A model generated the notes under the pieces. It had not been told where the DNA came from. It did not search any database and saw only the letters and a program-made list of their open reading frames with translations. From assembly GCF_004117875.1 (NCBI RefSeq), contig NZ_RAHW01000011.1, positions 1-64,000 on the forward strand: DNA of 64,000 nt, in the 5' to 3' direction. Positions 45,331 to 56,012 of this stretch are shown here, in pieces; positions within the stretch are counted from its first letter, which is position 1, and the number at the start of each line of letters is the position of its first letter. The translations under genes were made by a program, and so were the position numbers. Origin of the DNA: Geomonas oryzae (lineage in GTDB: Bacteria > Desulfobacterota > Desulfuromonadia > Geobacterales > Geobacteraceae).

Positions 45331-47637
45331 TCAGGCCACCTTGAAGGTCCCCACCAGGGCCGTCATTTCCTCGGCCTGCTGGGTGAGGTTCTGGGCCGCA
45401 CGCGAGAGCTGCTCGACGGCGGAGAGGTTCTCCCGGGTGATGTCGCTTATGTTGTCCATGGCGACCACCACCATCTCGCCCCCCTTCTTCTGCTCGGCGG
45501 TGGCGTTGGCCACCGCCTGGGTCATGGCGGTCATGCTGTTCACCGCGGAGACGATCTGGCGCGCGGAGAGGGACTGTTCGCGGGTGGCGACGGTCACCTG
45601 GCTCGTCACCTGGTTCATGTTCTCGACCGCGATGCGGATCTGGCGGCTCCCGAGCGCCTGCTCCTTGGCCGAGCCGGTCACCTCCTGGGTCAACTGGTTC
45701 ATCCGCTCCACGGCGATGCGGATCTGCCTGCCGCCGGTCGCCTGCTCGCGGGCGGCGTTGGCCACCACGTCGGAGGCCCCGCTCATCTGCTCCACCGCGC
45801 GCATCACCTGGTTGGAGGCGTTGGACTGCTCGGCGGTCATGCGGGCGATGTCGGACATGAGGGTGCTGGTGCGGTCGATGCTGGTGACGATGTTATCAAG
45901 CGCGGTGCCCGCAAGCGTGATGAGCTCCATGGAGTTCTTCGCCTCCTGCGAGGCGACCTCGCCGAACTTCACCGACTCGCCGGTATCCGCCTGCACCTGG
46001 CGGATCACCATGGCGATCTCCTTGGTGGCCGACATGCTCCGCTCGGCGAGTTTTCTCACCTCGTCGGCCACCACGGCGAAGCCGCGCCCGGCGTCGCCGG
46101 CGCGCGCCGCCTCGATGGCGGCGTTCAGCGCGAGGAGGTTGGTCTGGTCGGCGATCTCGCCGATCACCTTGACGATGTTGCCGATCTCCTCGGAGCGACG
46201 CCCGAGGTTCAGGATGGAGTCGGAGGTCTTCTCGATCACCTGGGCCACGCGCCCCATGGCGGCGACCGCCTGCTGCCCGGCCTCGAGGCCCGCCTCACCC
46301 TCCTTGGCCGCCCCCTTGGCCACGCGGTCCGCCTCCTCCACGTTCTTCGCCACCTGGCGGATCGATGCGGCCATCTCCTCGATGGTTGCGGAGGAGTCGG
46401 CCATCACCTTCTGCAGCTCCTGGGAGTTGCCGGCCACCTGGTCGATGGAGACGGTGATCTGCTCGATGGTGGCCGAGGTTTCGGCGACCGAGGACATGAG
46501 CTCTTCGGCGTTTTGCGCCACGTTCTCGATGGATATGGTCATCTGCTCGATGGTGGCCGAGGTCTCGGCGACCGCGCTCGCCATCACGTCGGCGCTCTTC
46601 GCCACCTGCTCGCTGGAGGCGCCGAGCTCCTCGATGGAGGAGGAGACCTCATCCGCGTTGGCGGCGAGGGAATCGGCGTTGCCGGCCACGGTCTGGATGG
46701 AGGCGGCCATCTGCACCATGGTGGCCGAGGTTTCCTCGGTGGCCGAGGCCTGGCCGTGGGCGGACTTGGTGAGCTGCTGGGTGTTGGCCGAGATCTGCCC
46801 GGCGGCCGAGGCGACCTCGCCCGAGGTGCCGCGGATCTTGCCGATCATGGCCAGAAGGCTCTGCACCATGGTCTGCATGGCGGCCAAAAGCTCGCCCACC
46901 TCGTCCTTCGAGTTCACCACTACCGCCACGGTGAGGTCGCCCCTTGCCACGGTCTTCGCCACCTCGACCGCCGCGTTGATCGGCACGGTGATGCTGCGGG
47001 TGATCAAAAAGCTCACCAGGATCCCCACGATGAGGCTCACCAGGATGCTCGCCACCACCAGGAGCGACACGTGCCGGGCGAGGTCGTTCATGACCTTCTC
47101 CTTGCTGTCCATGCGCTGGTTGCTCTCGTCGGCGATATCCTTGGAGACCTCCTCGAACTTGTGGATCCCCGCCTTGTACGGATCGATGGCCGCGTTCGCC
47201 TGTGCCGGGCTCTTGATGCGCCCCGACTCGATCCCCTGGTAGATCTTGTTGAAACCGGCCTCGTAGGCGGCGAGTTCCTCCCGCATCGCCTTGATTTCGT
47301 CCTTTTCCTTCTGCAGCACCACGATCTTCTCGAGGTCCTTCAGGCGGTTCAAGAGGTGGTCGCGCTGCTCGCTCCACTTGCCGAGGTACTCCTTCTCCTT
47401 GCCCCGGTCACCGATGTTCAGGTAGAGGTCCTTCTCGTAGCGCCGCATCCCCACCACGTTGGCCCGCGCCCTCGAGGCGTGTTCCGAGATGCTGGCGTCC
47501 CCCTGGAGCATGGCGATGGTGGTCTGGGTGCTCTCCCTCACCCCCCAGTAGCCGGTACCGCCGACGGCGATGACGATGAGCAGCATGATGCCGAAACCAA
47601 GGCCGAGCCGGCCCCCTATGCGAACGTTCTTTAACAT
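45331..47637 (-). CDS. Large methyl-accepting chemotaxis protein with extended signalling region
   Basis: ATG 47637 is chosen (AAGGAG upstream, then [20 protein letters not shown]), giving 768 residues; the frame continues upstream but that part is CheW-gene antisense. TM1, a four-helix-bundle periplasmic domain (about 35-190), TM2 ([20 protein letters not shown]) and HAMP precede an unusually long cytoplasmic coiled coil. It has several repeated [13 protein letters not shown] segments between about 290 and 400, then the tip [20 protein letters not shown]. The long hairpin suggests a taller receptor class than the MCP at 36753, and the two may not mix in one array (inference). Confidence 0.95.
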   Translation of the reverse strand: MLKNVRIGGRLGLGFGIMLLIVIAVGGTGYWGVRESTQTTIAMLQGDASISEHASRARANVVGMRRYEKDLYLNIGDRGKEKEYLGKWSEQRDHLLNRLKDLEKIVVLQKEKDEIKAMREELAAYEAGFNKIYQGIESGRIKSPAQANAAIDPYKAGIHKFEEVSKDIADESNQRMDSKEKVMNDLARHVSLLVVASILVSLIVGILVSFLITRSITVPINAAVEVAKTVARGDLTVAVVVNSKDEVGELLAAMQTMVQSLLAMIGKIRGTSGEVASAAGQISANTQQLTKSAHGQASATEETSATMVQMAASIQTVAGNADSLAANADEVSSSIEELGASSEQVAKSADVMASAVAETSATIEQMTISIENVAQNAEELMSSVAETSATIEQITVSIDQVAGNSQELQKVMADSSATIEEMAASIRQVAKNVEEADRVAKGAAKEGEAGLEAGQQAVAAMGRVAQVIEKTSDSILNLGRRSEEIGNIVKVIGEIADQTNLLALNAAIEAARAGDAGRGFAVVADEVRKLAERSMSATKEIAMVIRQVQADTGESVKFGEVASQEAKNSMELITLAGTALDNIVTSIDRTSTLMSDIARMTAEQSNASNQVMRAVEQMSGASDVVANAAREQATGGRQIRIAVERMNQLTQEVTGSAKEQALGSRQIRIAVENMNQVTSQVTVATREQSLSARQIVSAVNSMTAMTQAVANATAEQKKGGEMVVVAMDNISDITRENLSAVEQLSRAAQNLTQQAEEMTALVGTFKVA

Positions 47638-47666
47638 CTCCTTCTCCTTTACTGGTAGTGCCCGTA

Positions 47667-48209
47667 CTAGAGCAGCAGTGCCCGGTTGAGGTTCAAAATG
47701 ATGATGAGGCGGCCGTCGAGTTTCCCCATGCCGCGGATGTAGCTCGCCTCGGCCGTGGTGGCGTCCTCGGGCATCTCCTCGACGAGGGAGGTCGAGAACC
47801 GGATCACCTGGCGCACCGAGTCGACGAGCATCCCAAGGCGCTTCTCGCCAAGTTCCACCACCACTATGCGCTGTTCCTCGTTCGCCTCGATTTCGGGGCG
47901 CGAGAAGCGCCGGCGCAGATCCACCACCGGGATGATCTTGCCGCGCAGGTTGATGACGCCGCTCACGTGGGGTGGAGCCCCCGGGACAGCGGTGATCCCC
48001 CCCCCGCGGATGATCTCCTGGACGCTGTTGATGTCGACCCCGTACTCCTCCTTGCCGAGCCTGAAGGTGACCAACTGCAGCGTCGCCTCCCCCTCTGCGC
48101 CGGAAGAGACCGTCACGTCCCGGTCCACCTCCAGCTGGGCCTGTTCGATGAACCGGGCCAGCACGTCCTCGGCGAGCCCGGAGCTTGGTAGGGAAAATTG
48201 CTCTGCCAT
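47667..48209 (-). CDS. cheW: CheW coupling protein
   Basis: 180 residues from ATG 48209, which has GGAG about 6 nt upstream. An N-terminal extension of about 40 residues precedes the CheW domain ([40 protein letters not shown]). It lies between cheA and the MCP gene, as in typical chemosensory operons. Confidence 0.95.
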   Translation of the reverse strand: MAEQFSLPSSGLAEDVLARFIEQAQLEVDRDVTVSSGAEGEATLQLVTFRLGKEEYGVDINSVQEIIRGGGITAVPGAPPHVSGVINLRGKIIPVVDLRRRFSRPEIEANEEQRIVVVELGEKRLGMLVDSVRQVIRFSTSLVEEMPEDATTAEASYIRGMGKLDGRLIIILNLNRALLL

Positions 48210-48247
48210 GCCTTTCTCCTTTTTGAAAACTCTGACGCCTTTCGGGG

Positions 48248-49888
48248 TCACGTCCCCAGAATCGAGGGGATGTCCACGATGAGCGAGACCCGGCCGTCAC
48301 CCAGCACGGTGCCGCCCGAGATCCCCGGGAGTTCGCCCAGGTAATCGTCCAGGCCCTTGATGACGATCTCCTGCTGGCCGACCAGCCGGTCCACCACGAG
48401 CCCTCCCCTTTTGTCGCCGCTTGCCACCACCACCACGTATTCCTGCTCCCTTTGCGCCTCGCCTTCCCGACCGAAGAAGCGGTCCAGCCGGTAAAGCGGG
48501 AGTACCCGGTCACGCAGCACGATCACCTCGCCGTTTCCCGTGTCGTGGCAATCTCCCGCCTGCACCTGGACGCTTTCGAGGACCCCGGAGAGCGGCACCG
48601 CGTAGGTCTCGCCCGCCACTTCCACCATGAGGGCGGTGATGATCGCCAGGGTCAGGGGAAGCATCATGGTGAAGGTGGTGCCGCGCCCCCCCCTTGAATC
48701 GATCTCGATGATGCCGTTTAGGGAGGTGACGATCTTTTTGACCACGTCGAGCCCGATCCCCCGCCCGGAGGTCTCGGTCACCTCGCTTCTCGTCGAGAAA
48801 CCGGGGAGAAACACGAGCTGCCGCAGCTCGGCCTCCCCCATAGCGCGGGCCGCCTCCGGCTCCAGCACGCCGCGGGCCACCGCCTTGCCGCGGATCTCCT
48901 CATGGTCCATCCCCCGTCCGTCGTCGCAGACCTGGATGACGATGTGGTTGCTTTCATGGCGTGCCCTGAGCGTCAGGGTGCCGCATTCATCCTTGCCGCA
49001 GCCGCGCCGCTCGGCGGGGGTCTCGAGACCGTGGTCGACGGCGTTTCTGATCAGGTGCAAAAGGGGCTCGCCGATCTCGTCGAGGACCGTCTTGTCCAGT
49101 TCGGTATCCTCCCCTTCGAACATCAGGCGCACCCTCTTGCCGTGGGCGAGCGAGAGGTCGCGCACCAGGCGCTGGAAGCGCTGGAACACGCTCTTCACCG
49201 GCAGCATGCGCACCTTCATGATGGACTGGCGCAGGTCGTCGGTGCTCTTCACGATCAGCTGGCTCGTCTCGCTGAAGGCGCTCAAAAGCTCCCGGTCGGA
49301 CACCTGCTCGCGCAGGCGCTTTTCCATGGCGGCAAGGGCGGTGCGCTGGACGACGAGCTCGCCCATGAGGTTCAAAAGCTCGTCGAGCTTTTCGAAATCG
49401 ACCTTCAGGGTGCTGCTTTTCCTGGTGATGTAGCCGAACTCCGCTGCGGGCGCGGGTTGGGATGCAAGGGGGGCGGCCGCGGGCCCGGGAGCGGAGCGCA
49501 GCAGCTCGAGCGCGGTCTCTTCGCCGGTGAAATCGAAGCCGGTGTCGGGGGACTCGGCGAAGCGGGAGAGGGCAAAGCGGAGCGCGTTGACGCCGCCGTA
49601 GAGAGCGGAGAAGAAGGCGGGGCCGAGAGGCAAAAGCCCCGCCCCGAGCTCCTTCATCACTTCCTCAAGCCGGTGCACGTACTGCTGCACGGGGGAAAGC
49701 CCCATCATCCCGGAGTTCCCCTTGAGGGTATGGAGGTGCCCCTGGATCGTGGTGACCAGCTCGGGGTCGCACCCGCCCGAGGCGCGCCGCTCCAGTTCGA
49801 GGAGGCATTCCTCGACCGCGTCCAGGTGTCCCCCCGCGTCCTCGACGAAATCCCGGGCCAGGGCTGAAAAATCGCACTCACCGTTCAA
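48248..49888 (-). CDS. cheA: CheA chemotaxis histidine kinase
   Basis: A 546-residue CheA. TTG 49888 is used: GGAG lies 7 nt upstream and there is an 11-nt overlap with the receiver gene. The P1 HPt domain has its His in [14 protein letters not shown]. The P2 domain is missing. P3 ([20 protein letters not shown]), P4 ([37 protein letters not shown]) and the P5 CheW-like domain follow. The short P1-P3 linker implies that the receiver proteins dock directly on the kinase. It phosphorylates one or both receivers encoded upstream, and CheB. Confidence 0.95.
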   Translation of the reverse strand: MNGECDFSALARDFVEDAGGHLDAVEECLLELERRASGGCDPELVTTIQGHLHTLKGNSGMMGLSPVQQYVHRLEEVMKELGAGLLPLGPAFFSALYGGVNALRFALSRFAESPDTGFDFTGEETALELLRSAPGPAAAPLASQPAPAAEFGYITRKSSTLKVDFEKLDELLNLMGELVVQRTALAAMEKRLREQVSDRELLSAFSETSQLIVKSTDDLRQSIMKVRMLPVKSVFQRFQRLVRDLSLAHGKRVRLMFEGEDTELDKTVLDEIGEPLLHLIRNAVDHGLETPAERRGCGKDECGTLTLRARHESNHIVIQVCDDGRGMDHEEIRGKAVARGVLEPEAARAMGEAELRQLVFLPGFSTRSEVTETSGRGIGLDVVKKIVTSLNGIIEIDSRGGRGTTFTMMLPLTLAIITALMVEVAGETYAVPLSGVLESVQVQAGDCHDTGNGEVIVLRDRVLPLYRLDRFFGREGEAQREQEYVVVVASGDKRGGLVVDRLVGQQEIVIKGLDDYLGELPGISGGTVLGDGRVSLIVDIPSILGT

Positions 49889-50294
49889 AGGCCATCTCCT
49901 CCGGCTCCGGACAGGCCCCGCCCGCCTGAAGCACCCTTACGATCACCTCATGCAGCTGGCTCGGGGTGAACGGCTTGGTGAGGTACCCGCTCGCGCCGCA
50001 CCTAAGCCCCTGGACGGTGTCCGCTTCGCTCCCCTCGGTGCTGACGATGATCACCGGGGTCCTCTGCGCGAGCCCCAGAAGCGAGGCCTTTTCCAGAAAC
50101 TTCACCCCGTTCATGACCGGCATGTTGATGTCCAAAAGCACGAGCTGCACGTCGTCCTGCCGCACCAGGATGTCGAGCGCCTCCTGCCCGTTTCCGGCGT
50201 CCAGGATCTGGCAGCGGTAGCGCGCCAGGACCAGGTGGTACATCTGGCGGATCAGGGGAGAATCATCCACTACGAGGACTTTTTTCAGTTTCAT
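49878..50294 (-). CDS. Single-domain response regulator (CheY-like), second
   Basis: A 138-residue receiver (MKLKKVLVVDDSPLIRQMYH; phospho-Asp in LVLLDINMPVMNGVKF; Thr in IIVSTEG; Lys in GYLTKPF). ATG 50294 is used because the preceding frame is non-conserved. It is similar throughout to the receiver encoded upstream (50358), so the pair arose by duplication. A Pro/Glu-rich tail follows the domain. Confidence 0.93.
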   Translation of the reverse strand: MKLKKVLVVDDSPLIRQMYHLVLARYRCQILDAGNGQEALDILVRQDDVQLVLLDINMPVMNGVKFLEKASLLGLAQRTPVIIVSTEGSEADTVQGLRCGASGYLTKPFTPSQLHEVIVRVLQAGGACPEPEEMAFER

Positions 50295-50357
50295 CTGCTT
50301 TTCCCTTTCAGTGCCTCGGCAGGGCACCGGCGCAAGCCATGCCCCTTCCGGCGATGG

Positions 50358-50774
50358 TTAAAGGGTGGCGCAGCAGCGCTCTTCGAACCGGGGGGGCGCG
50401 GGCGAAGGGAGCACGAGTTTCCCGATCAGGTCGTGCAAAAGGGTGGGATTGAAGGGCTTCTTCACGTACCCCTTGGCGCCCAACTGCAGGCCGCGGATCG
50501 TGTCGCTTTCCTTCCCTTCGGTGCTGATGATGATGACCGGAACCCTTGCGGTGATCCCCAGCGCACCCGCCTTCTCCAGAAACTGCACCCCGTTCATGAC
50601 CGGCATGTTGATGTCGAGCAGGATGAGCCCGGTGTCCCGGTGCAGGTCCAGCAGGTTGAGCGCCTCCTGACCGTTCATGGCGTCGAGGATCTCGCACTCG
50701 TAACGGTTCAGAACCAGGCGGTACATCTTGTGGATCATCTCGGAATCATCAACCACCAGCACTTTTTTAAGCAT
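50358..50774 (-). CDS. Single-domain response regulator (CheY-like), first
   Basis: A 138-residue receiver (MLKKVLVVDDSEMIHKMYRL; phospho-Asp in LILLDINMPVMNGVQF; IIISTEG; Lys in GYVKKPF). It is the first gene behind the sigma-54 promoter at 50855-50869. The C-terminal tail (PSPAPPRFEERCCATL) is short and unlike that of its paralogue. Confidence 0.93.
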   Translation of the reverse strand: MLKKVLVVDDSEMIHKMYRLVLNRYECEILDAMNGQEALNLLDLHRDTGLILLDINMPVMNGVQFLEKAGALGITARVPVIIISTEGKESDTIRGLQLGAKGYVKKPFNPTLLHDLIGKLVLPSPAPPRFEERCCATL

Positions 50775-51115
50775 CACGCACCTCGTCGTATCCTTGTTCT
50801 TGCGCGAAACGGCGCCCTTTCCAGAAGGCACGGCACCGCAGCTTCCTCATTAAGGCAAAGGGCGTGCCATCCGGCGTAGGAAGAATTCCGTCACTGTATA
50901 CGGCTAGTTGCGCCGACGGATGCGATCCGGCGGCGAGAGAAGCGGAGCAAGCTTTCTTGACAAAGGGGGGATCGGAGAGGTTTGTCCCGCGTATTACCGG
51001 GGTTTATCGAGACGAGCAAGAAAAGTTGACAGTGACAAGGTTTCTTGCCGCCGGAGGTGGTCAGGCGGGGGGCGAAACCTCCTGCGGTGGGCGAATCGTG
51101 GGGGAAAAAGGGGAA
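50775..51115. promoter_or_regulatory. Regulatory gap upstream of the chemosensory operon
   Basis: This 341-bp gap holds the sigma-54 promoter and an inverted repeat CAAGAAA (51017-51023) / TTTCTTG (51041-51047) about 190 bp upstream of the predicted start, a plausible enhancer site for the activator encoded at 51116-52525. No gene was found in it. Confidence 0.6.
50855..50869 (-). promoter_or_regulatory. Sigma-54 promoter of the chemosensory operon
   Basis: On the minus strand: TGGCAC, five bases (GCCCT), TTGC, matching the -24/-12 consensus exactly. The start would be near 50843, about 70 nt before the first receiver gene. Confidence 0.88.
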
Positions 51116-52525
51116 TTATTTCCTGCTAATGCGCTGGTTGAGGGCCTGCCGGGTGATCCCCAGCAGCTCGGCGGCCGCACGCTGGTTGCCGCCGGAACGG
51201 CTCAAGGCGGCCCGGATCAGGCTCTGGGTGATCTCGGCCAGGGTGGGAAAACCTGCGGAGAGATCCAGCCATTCTCCCCCCTCTTCCAGGCCCGGGGCAG
51301 GCGTCGGAAGCTTCGCCCCGGTGGCGTCGCGGAAGGCGGCAACCGAAAGCGTCCCCCCCTGCTGCCGCGTCACCGCGTCGAACACCATGGCGCGCAACTC
51401 CCTCACGTTTCCCGGAAAGGAGTAGCCGGCCAGGAGGCTCGCGAGTTCGTACGGGTATCCCGGCGCCTCCCTGTGCAGCGTGCGCGCCGCCTCCTCCACG
51501 AAGGTCTCCAGAAGAAGCGGGATGTCTTCGGTGCGCTCGCGCAGGGGCGGCACGTTCACCTGGTGGGCGCAGAGACGGTAGTACAGATCGCGGCGGAAGC
51601 TCCCCTCGGAGATGGCTGCGGGTAGATCGCGGTTGGTCGCCACCACCACGCGGGCCTGGTTGGCGGCGGGGAGATCGGAGCCGAGCGGGTAGTACTCCCC
51701 TTCCTGCAGAAGCCGCAAAAGCTTCACCTGGGTGGCCGGGGAGGTCTCGCCGATCTCGTCCAGAAAGAGCGTCCCCCCGGCGGCCCGAACGATCATGCCG
51801 TCGCGCGCGTGGTCGGCGCCGGTGAAGGCCCCCTTCCTGTGCCCGAAGAGGGTGTCCGAGAAGACGTGGTCGTCCACCCCGGCGCTGTTGACCGGGACGA
51901 AGGCCCCCCGGCGTCCGCTAAGCTCATGCAGGGCGCGGGCGATCAGCTCCTTGCCGACCCCGGTCTCTCCCGTGATGAGGACCGGCTGCTCCGTGGGAGC
52001 CACCGCCTCCAGGTAGCTGAAGATCGCCTTCATGCGTGGACTTCTGGTCTTGATGGCGGAAAAGGCCTTCTCGTTCGCCGGGGCTCCGCCCAAAAGCGAC
52101 TCGCGCAGCGACTCTATCTCGCGCTGCATGGCGTTTCGGTCCAGCGCCTTCCTGACGCTCGTCACGAAGCGGGTGGCGTCCACCGGCTTCACGATGTAGT
52201 CGAAGGCGCCGAGCTTCATGCAGTCGATGGCCGTTTCCAGCTCGTTCGCCGCGGTGACGATGATAACCGGGATGGCCGGGTAACTGCAGTTGAGCTCGCC
52301 GAGCATCTCCTTGCCGGATATGTGCGGCATCTGCAGGTCGAGGACGATCACCCCGGGCTCTTCCTCCATGAGCATCGGCAGCAGCTGGCGGATGTCGTCC
52401 AGGGTCTTCACCCGCGCAAAGCCTGCCTGCCGCAGCATGACCGAGGACCCGAACAGGATGTGGGGCTCGTCGTCCACCAGCAGTATCTGGTCCGCCATCC
52501 CCTTGTTTTTTCCCTGTGCTGACAT
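51116..52525 (-). CDS. Sigma-54-dependent response regulator (NtrC family)
   Basis: 469 residues from ATG 52525 (GGAG 5 nt upstream). Receiver (ILLVDDEPHILFGSSVMLRQ; Asp in VIVLDLQMPHISG; Lys in FDYIVKPVDA), AAA+ domain (GETGVGKELIARALH, GAFTGAD, GTLFLDEIGE) and Fis-type helix-turn-helix (NQRAAAELLGITRQALNQRI). It is divergent from the sensor kinase at 52678 and directly upstream of the sigma-54-controlled chemosensory operon, so these three form a likely signalling chain. Confidence 0.95.
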   Translation of the reverse strand: MSAQGKNKGMADQILLVDDEPHILFGSSVMLRQAGFARVKTLDDIRQLLPMLMEEEPGVIVLDLQMPHISGKEMLGELNCSYPAIPVIIVTAANELETAIDCMKLGAFDYIVKPVDATRFVTSVRKALDRNAMQREIESLRESLLGGAPANEKAFSAIKTRSPRMKAIFSYLEAVAPTEQPVLITGETGVGKELIARALHELSGRRGAFVPVNSAGVDDHVFSDTLFGHRKGAFTGADHARDGMIVRAAGGTLFLDEIGETSPATQVKLLRLLQEGEYYPLGSDLPAANQARVVVATNRDLPAAISEGSFRRDLYYRLCAHQVNVPPLRERTEDIPLLLETFVEEAARTLHREAPGYPYELASLLAGYSFPGNVRELRAMVFDAVTRQQGGTLSVAAFRDATGAKLPTPAPGLEEGGEWLDLSAGFPTLAEITQSLIRAALSRSGGNQRAAAELLGITRQALNQRISRK

Positions 52526-52677
52526 GTGTGCTCCGTCGCGGCTTACTATCGGCTAATGCACATAGTCAAATGACCGTTTGCCACCTTATCGTCAAAATGT
52601 TAATAAGTAAAAGAATTTTTTATGACCATTCCCATGGCCGGTGCCCCGCGCTGGGGCGTTAGACGGCAAGGAGTACC

Positions 52678-55299
52678 GTGACTACGCACCGTTTTCGCAG
52701 GATACTGTCGCTGCAGTCCACCCTTCTGGCCGCCATCCCCTTCCTGCTGGTCGCCGTTTTGAACGTATTCCTGCTGCTCCCGCACATAAAGGAGGACGTG
52801 GAGTCGGGGCAACGGGAACTGGCGCGCGCCTTCGGCGTGGCCATGGACCACTACCTCTCCGCCGCGCTCACCGACGTCAAGGCGGTGGCCGCCCTCCCAC
52901 TGCGCAAACCGGACTATTTCGGAGACCTCCAGGAGATCCTCGACGCCGAGGTCGAGGCGTCCGCATCGCTCAACGTGCTTTACACCGTCCTCCCGGACGG
53001 AACGATCAAGGCGGCAGGCATCCGCAAGGACCACCGCCATACCGAACGGGACCACCGCGCCCTGGAGCGGACGAGCCTCGCCCGGGACCGGCTCTTCCGC
53101 GACACCCGCCACTATGCTGGGATCGTCTGGTCCAACACCTTTTTTTCGGCACCCGGCAGGGGCGTGTCGGTCGCGGTCGGGGTCCCGAGCGGGGACCTCG
53201 TGGTGATCGGCGAGATCGACCTCGCGAAGCTGATCGGTTCCCTGCGCGACATCGCCGGGAGCACCGGGCAGGAGATCGTGCTGATCGACCACAACGGCCA
53301 GGTGATCGCCGCCAAGGATGGGACCGCCCCCTCTCCTCCCCGCTTTCTGGGCGACATCCCGCTGGTGCGCCGCGGACTCCTCTCGGAAAAGCCGGTGAGC
53401 GGCGAGTTCACCCTCAAGGGGCGCACCCTGGTGGGAACCATGATGAAGTCCACGCACATGGGGTGGTACGTCCTGGTGACCCAGCCGGTGCAGACCGCCT
53501 ACCGTTCCGTGGTCATCACCACGCGCAACGTGGCCGCCGGGGCGCTTGCCGCCCTGCTCCTCGCCCTTTCCGCCTCGCTCTTTCTTGCCCGCCGCCTCTC
53601 GCGCCGCCTGGAGGAACTGGCCGCCTTCGCCCGCAGGGTGGCCGGCGGCGAGAGGTCTCCCCGCTGGCAAAAGGGGGATATCGCCGAGGTCGAGCAGTTG
53701 GCGGAAGACCTGCAGAGCATGGCGAACGAGATCCAGCACCGGGAACAGCAGCTCATGGAAAGCGAGAGGCTCCTGCGCTCCATCACCGACCACGCCTTCC
53801 ACTACCAGGGGCTTCTCACCCCCGACGGGACCCTGGTCGACGCGAACCGCACCGCGCTCGCCCTCATCGGAGCCGAGAAGGAGGCGGTCTTGGGCCTCCC
53901 CTACTGGGACACCCCGTGGTGGAACCACGACGCCGAACTGCGCAAGCGGCTGCGCACCTCGATATCGATCGGCGCGCAGGGGGTCCCGGCCCGCTTCGGG
54001 GCCACACACCTGGACCAGGAGGGGGGGGTACACCACATCGACTTCTCACTCTCCCCGATCCGCGACGAGGAGGGGGCGGTGATCTACCTGATCGCCGAGG
54101 GGCGCGACATCACCGACTTCGCCCAGGCGAAGAGCGAACTGAAGGAGAGCGAGGAGCGCTTCTACCAGGTCTTCGTGCAGAACGACGACCCCGTCATCCT
54201 CATGAAGCTTGAGACCCTGCAGGTGATCGACGCAAACCCCGCGGCACTGGCGCTCTACGGGCTGCGCCACGAAGAACTGCCGCGCCTCGACGTGAAGTCG
54301 CTGATCGAAGCGGGGGACCTGGAGAGAATCAGGGGGGCGCTCGCCCACCACGACGGCTCGCAGGGGGTCCTGCAGCGGGCGGTGAGCTACAAGGCGGGGG
54401 GCGAAAAGATCGTGATCTCCTTCAGGGGAACACGGATCAGGCTCAAAGACGAGGAGCTCGTGCTCTGCTCCATCCGCGACATCTCCGAAAAGCTCCGGCT
54501 CGAGGATGAGATCCGGGCCACCCAGGCGAAGCTGATCCAGACCAACAAGATGAGCTCGCTTGGGATGCTCGTCTCCAGCGTGGCGCACGAGATCAACAAC
54601 CCGAACCATTGCATCTCCATAAACAACACCGTGCTCACCCAGATCGTGAGGGACGCCCTGGTCCGCCTGCTGGCGCTGAGGGAGGAGGAGGGGAACTTCA
54701 GCCTCGGCGGCTTCCCCTACGACGAGGTACTGGAGATGGTCCCCAAGCTGCATGACGGCATCAGGGAAGGGTCGCTGCAGATCGACAAGATCGTGCGGGA
54801 CATGAAGAACTTCAGCAAGCCCGCCGAGCTGGACATGCAGGGGACCATCGAGGTGAACCGCTCGGTGGAGAATGCCGCCTCGATCCTGTGGCACCATATC
54901 CAGCGCCACACGGACAACTGCCGCCTGGAGCTCGCACGGGACCTTCCCGCGGTGCAGGGGAGCCAGCAGCAGATCGACCAGGTGGTGATCAACCTGGTCA
55001 TGAACGCGCTGCAGTCGCTGCCCGACAAGAACAGCGGTGTGCTGATCCGGACATGGTGCGACCTTGAGCGGACGACGGTGAACCTGAGTGTCGAGGATCA
55101 GGGGAGCGGCATGTCGGAGGAGGTGCTCGCGCGGTTGACCGAGCCGTTTTTCACCATGAGAATCGATAAAGGGGGGACCGGGCTCGGACTGTACATCTCT
55201 TCCTCCATCGTCAAAGAGCATGGCGGCAGCCTGGAATTCGAATCAACACCGGGGAGAGGCACGAGGGTCACCATGCGCCTCCCCATCCTGAAGGATTAG
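52678..55299 (+). CDS. Sensor histidine kinase with Cache and PAS domains
   Basis: 873 residues from GTG 52678 (AAGGAG 4 nt upstream). TM1 (LQSTLLAAIPFLLVAVLNVF), a periplasmic double-Cache-type sensor (about 38-275), TM2 (AAGALAALLLALSASLF), HAMP-like linker and two PAS domains (about 360-480 and 485-605) precede the kinase core. Phospho-His lies in SVAHEINNPNHC, then VINLVMNALQSLP, EDQGSGMS and GGTGLGLYISS. The Cache domain implies sensing of a small extracellular ligand. The kinase core resembles that of the kinase at 28241, and each is paired with a sigma-54 activator. Confidence 0.94.
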   Translation: MTTHRFRRILSLQSTLLAAIPFLLVAVLNVFLLLPHIKEDVESGQRELARAFGVAMDHYLSAALTDVKAVAALPLRKPDYFGDLQEILDAEVEASASLNVLYTVLPDGTIKAAGIRKDHRHTERDHRALERTSLARDRLFRDTRHYAGIVWSNTFFSAPGRGVSVAVGVPSGDLVVIGEIDLAKLIGSLRDIAGSTGQEIVLIDHNGQVIAAKDGTAPSPPRFLGDIPLVRRGLLSEKPVSGEFTLKGRTLVGTMMKSTHMGWYVLVTQPVQTAYRSVVITTRNVAAGALAALLLALSASLFLARRLSRRLEELAAFARRVAGGERSPRWQKGDIAEVEQLAEDLQSMANEIQHREQQLMESERLLRSITDHAFHYQGLLTPDGTLVDANRTALALIGAEKEAVLGLPYWDTPWWNHDAELRKRLRTSISIGAQGVPARFGATHLDQEGGVHHIDFSLSPIRDEEGAVIYLIAEGRDITDFAQAKSELKESEERFYQVFVQNDDPVILMKLETLQVIDANPAALALYGLRHEELPRLDVKSLIEAGDLERIRGALAHHDGSQGVLQRAVSYKAGGEKIVISFRGTRIRLKDEELVLCSIRDISEKLRLEDEIRATQAKLIQTNKMSSLGMLVSSVAHEINNPNHCISINNTVLTQIVRDALVRLLALREEEGNFSLGGFPYDEVLEMVPKLHDGIREGSLQIDKIVRDMKNFSKPAELDMQGTIEVNRSVENAASILWHHIQRHTDNCRLELARDLPAVQGSQQQIDQVVINLVMNALQSLPDKNSGVLIRTWCDLERTTVNLSVEDQGSGMSEEVLARLTEPFFTMRIDKGGTGLGLYISSSIVKEHGGSLEFESTPGRGTRVTMRLPILKD

Positions 55300-55345
55300 G
55301 CGAGAGACCTGTAAGCGGCCATCAAAATAATGGCTTCGGTGAAAA

Positions 55346-56011
55346 TCAGACGTCGAGGAAGGATAGGGAAAGGTCGACGAGATCGACCACCAGGAAGCGG
55401 TCGAGAAGCTTGGCTGAGCCCCCGATGACGTGGCAAAGCTCACTGCACATGAGCCCCGCTATGACGAAGACGCTGTAAGGGCTCACCTCTATCGCCCCCG
55501 CCGGCTGCACGCTCCCCGCGTAGATCTCGTTCAGCGGCTGCGACTCCCCTTTCACCAGGGTCAGCACCTGCCCGCGGTCCCCCTGCACACCACCGTGGAC
55601 CAAGCGGCATCCGGCAGGCAGCGCGTCCCAGAGCGCGAAACGACCCTCGTAGTTGTCGAGACAGTCGGCGACGAGCGGGACACCGCCGGGAACGGCGAAA
55701 CCGCAGCCGATCCTCTCCTCGCGAACCACGATTTCCACGGTCGAATTGATCGCCTGAAGACGCTCCCGCGCCACGAGCACCTTTTTCCTGCCGAGATCGC
55801 ACTCCCCGTAGAGGCTCTGGCGGTGCAGGTCCTCAAGGGCCACCGCACCATCGTCAACGAGAAGCAGGCGCCCCACCCCCGCGCGCGCCATGATCTGGCA
55901 CACCGTGGCTCCAAGCCCGCCTACGCCTGCAACGAGGAGCTCGCTCTCCCCTATCAGGCGCTGCCGCTCATCACCCCAGAAAAGCCGCTGCCTCGCGTAA
56001 CGCTCCTCCAT
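55346..56011 (-). CDS. E1-like adenylyltransferase (MoeB/ThiF/HesA family)
   Basis: 221 residues from ATG 56011 (YARQRLFWGDERQRLIGESE). The ATP-binding motif is VAGVGGLGATVCQIMARAGV and the Asp-rich loop is LLLVDDGAVALEDLHRQSLY. A Cys at ADCLDNYEGRF sits where the adenylation-domain substrate loop lies. The paired CxxC zinc motifs of MoeB and ThiF are absent. It would adenylate the MoaD-like carrier encoded just upstream, for making the pterin cofactor of the aldehyde oxidoreductase. Confidence 0.9.
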   Translation of the reverse strand: MEERYARQRLFWGDERQRLIGESELLVAGVGGLGATVCQIMARAGVGRLLLVDDGAVALEDLHRQSLYGECDLGRKKVLVARERLQAINSTVEIVVREERIGCGFAVPGGVPLVADCLDNYEGRFALWDALPAGCRLVHGGVQGDRGQVLTLVKGESQPLNEIYAGSVQPAGAIEVSPYSVFVIAGLMCSELCHVIGGSAKLLDRFLVVDLVDLSLSFLDV

Positions 56012-56012
56012 G

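Noticed and set aside
45328..47634. 768-codon plus-strand frame opposite the MCP gene
   Set aside because: A shadow of the repetitive MCP coiled coil; there is no ribosome site or domain.
45331..48513. 1060-codon version of the MCP
   Set aside because: The extra N-terminus is antisense-type reading through cheW and cheA; ATG 47637 has a good ribosome site and begins with TM1.
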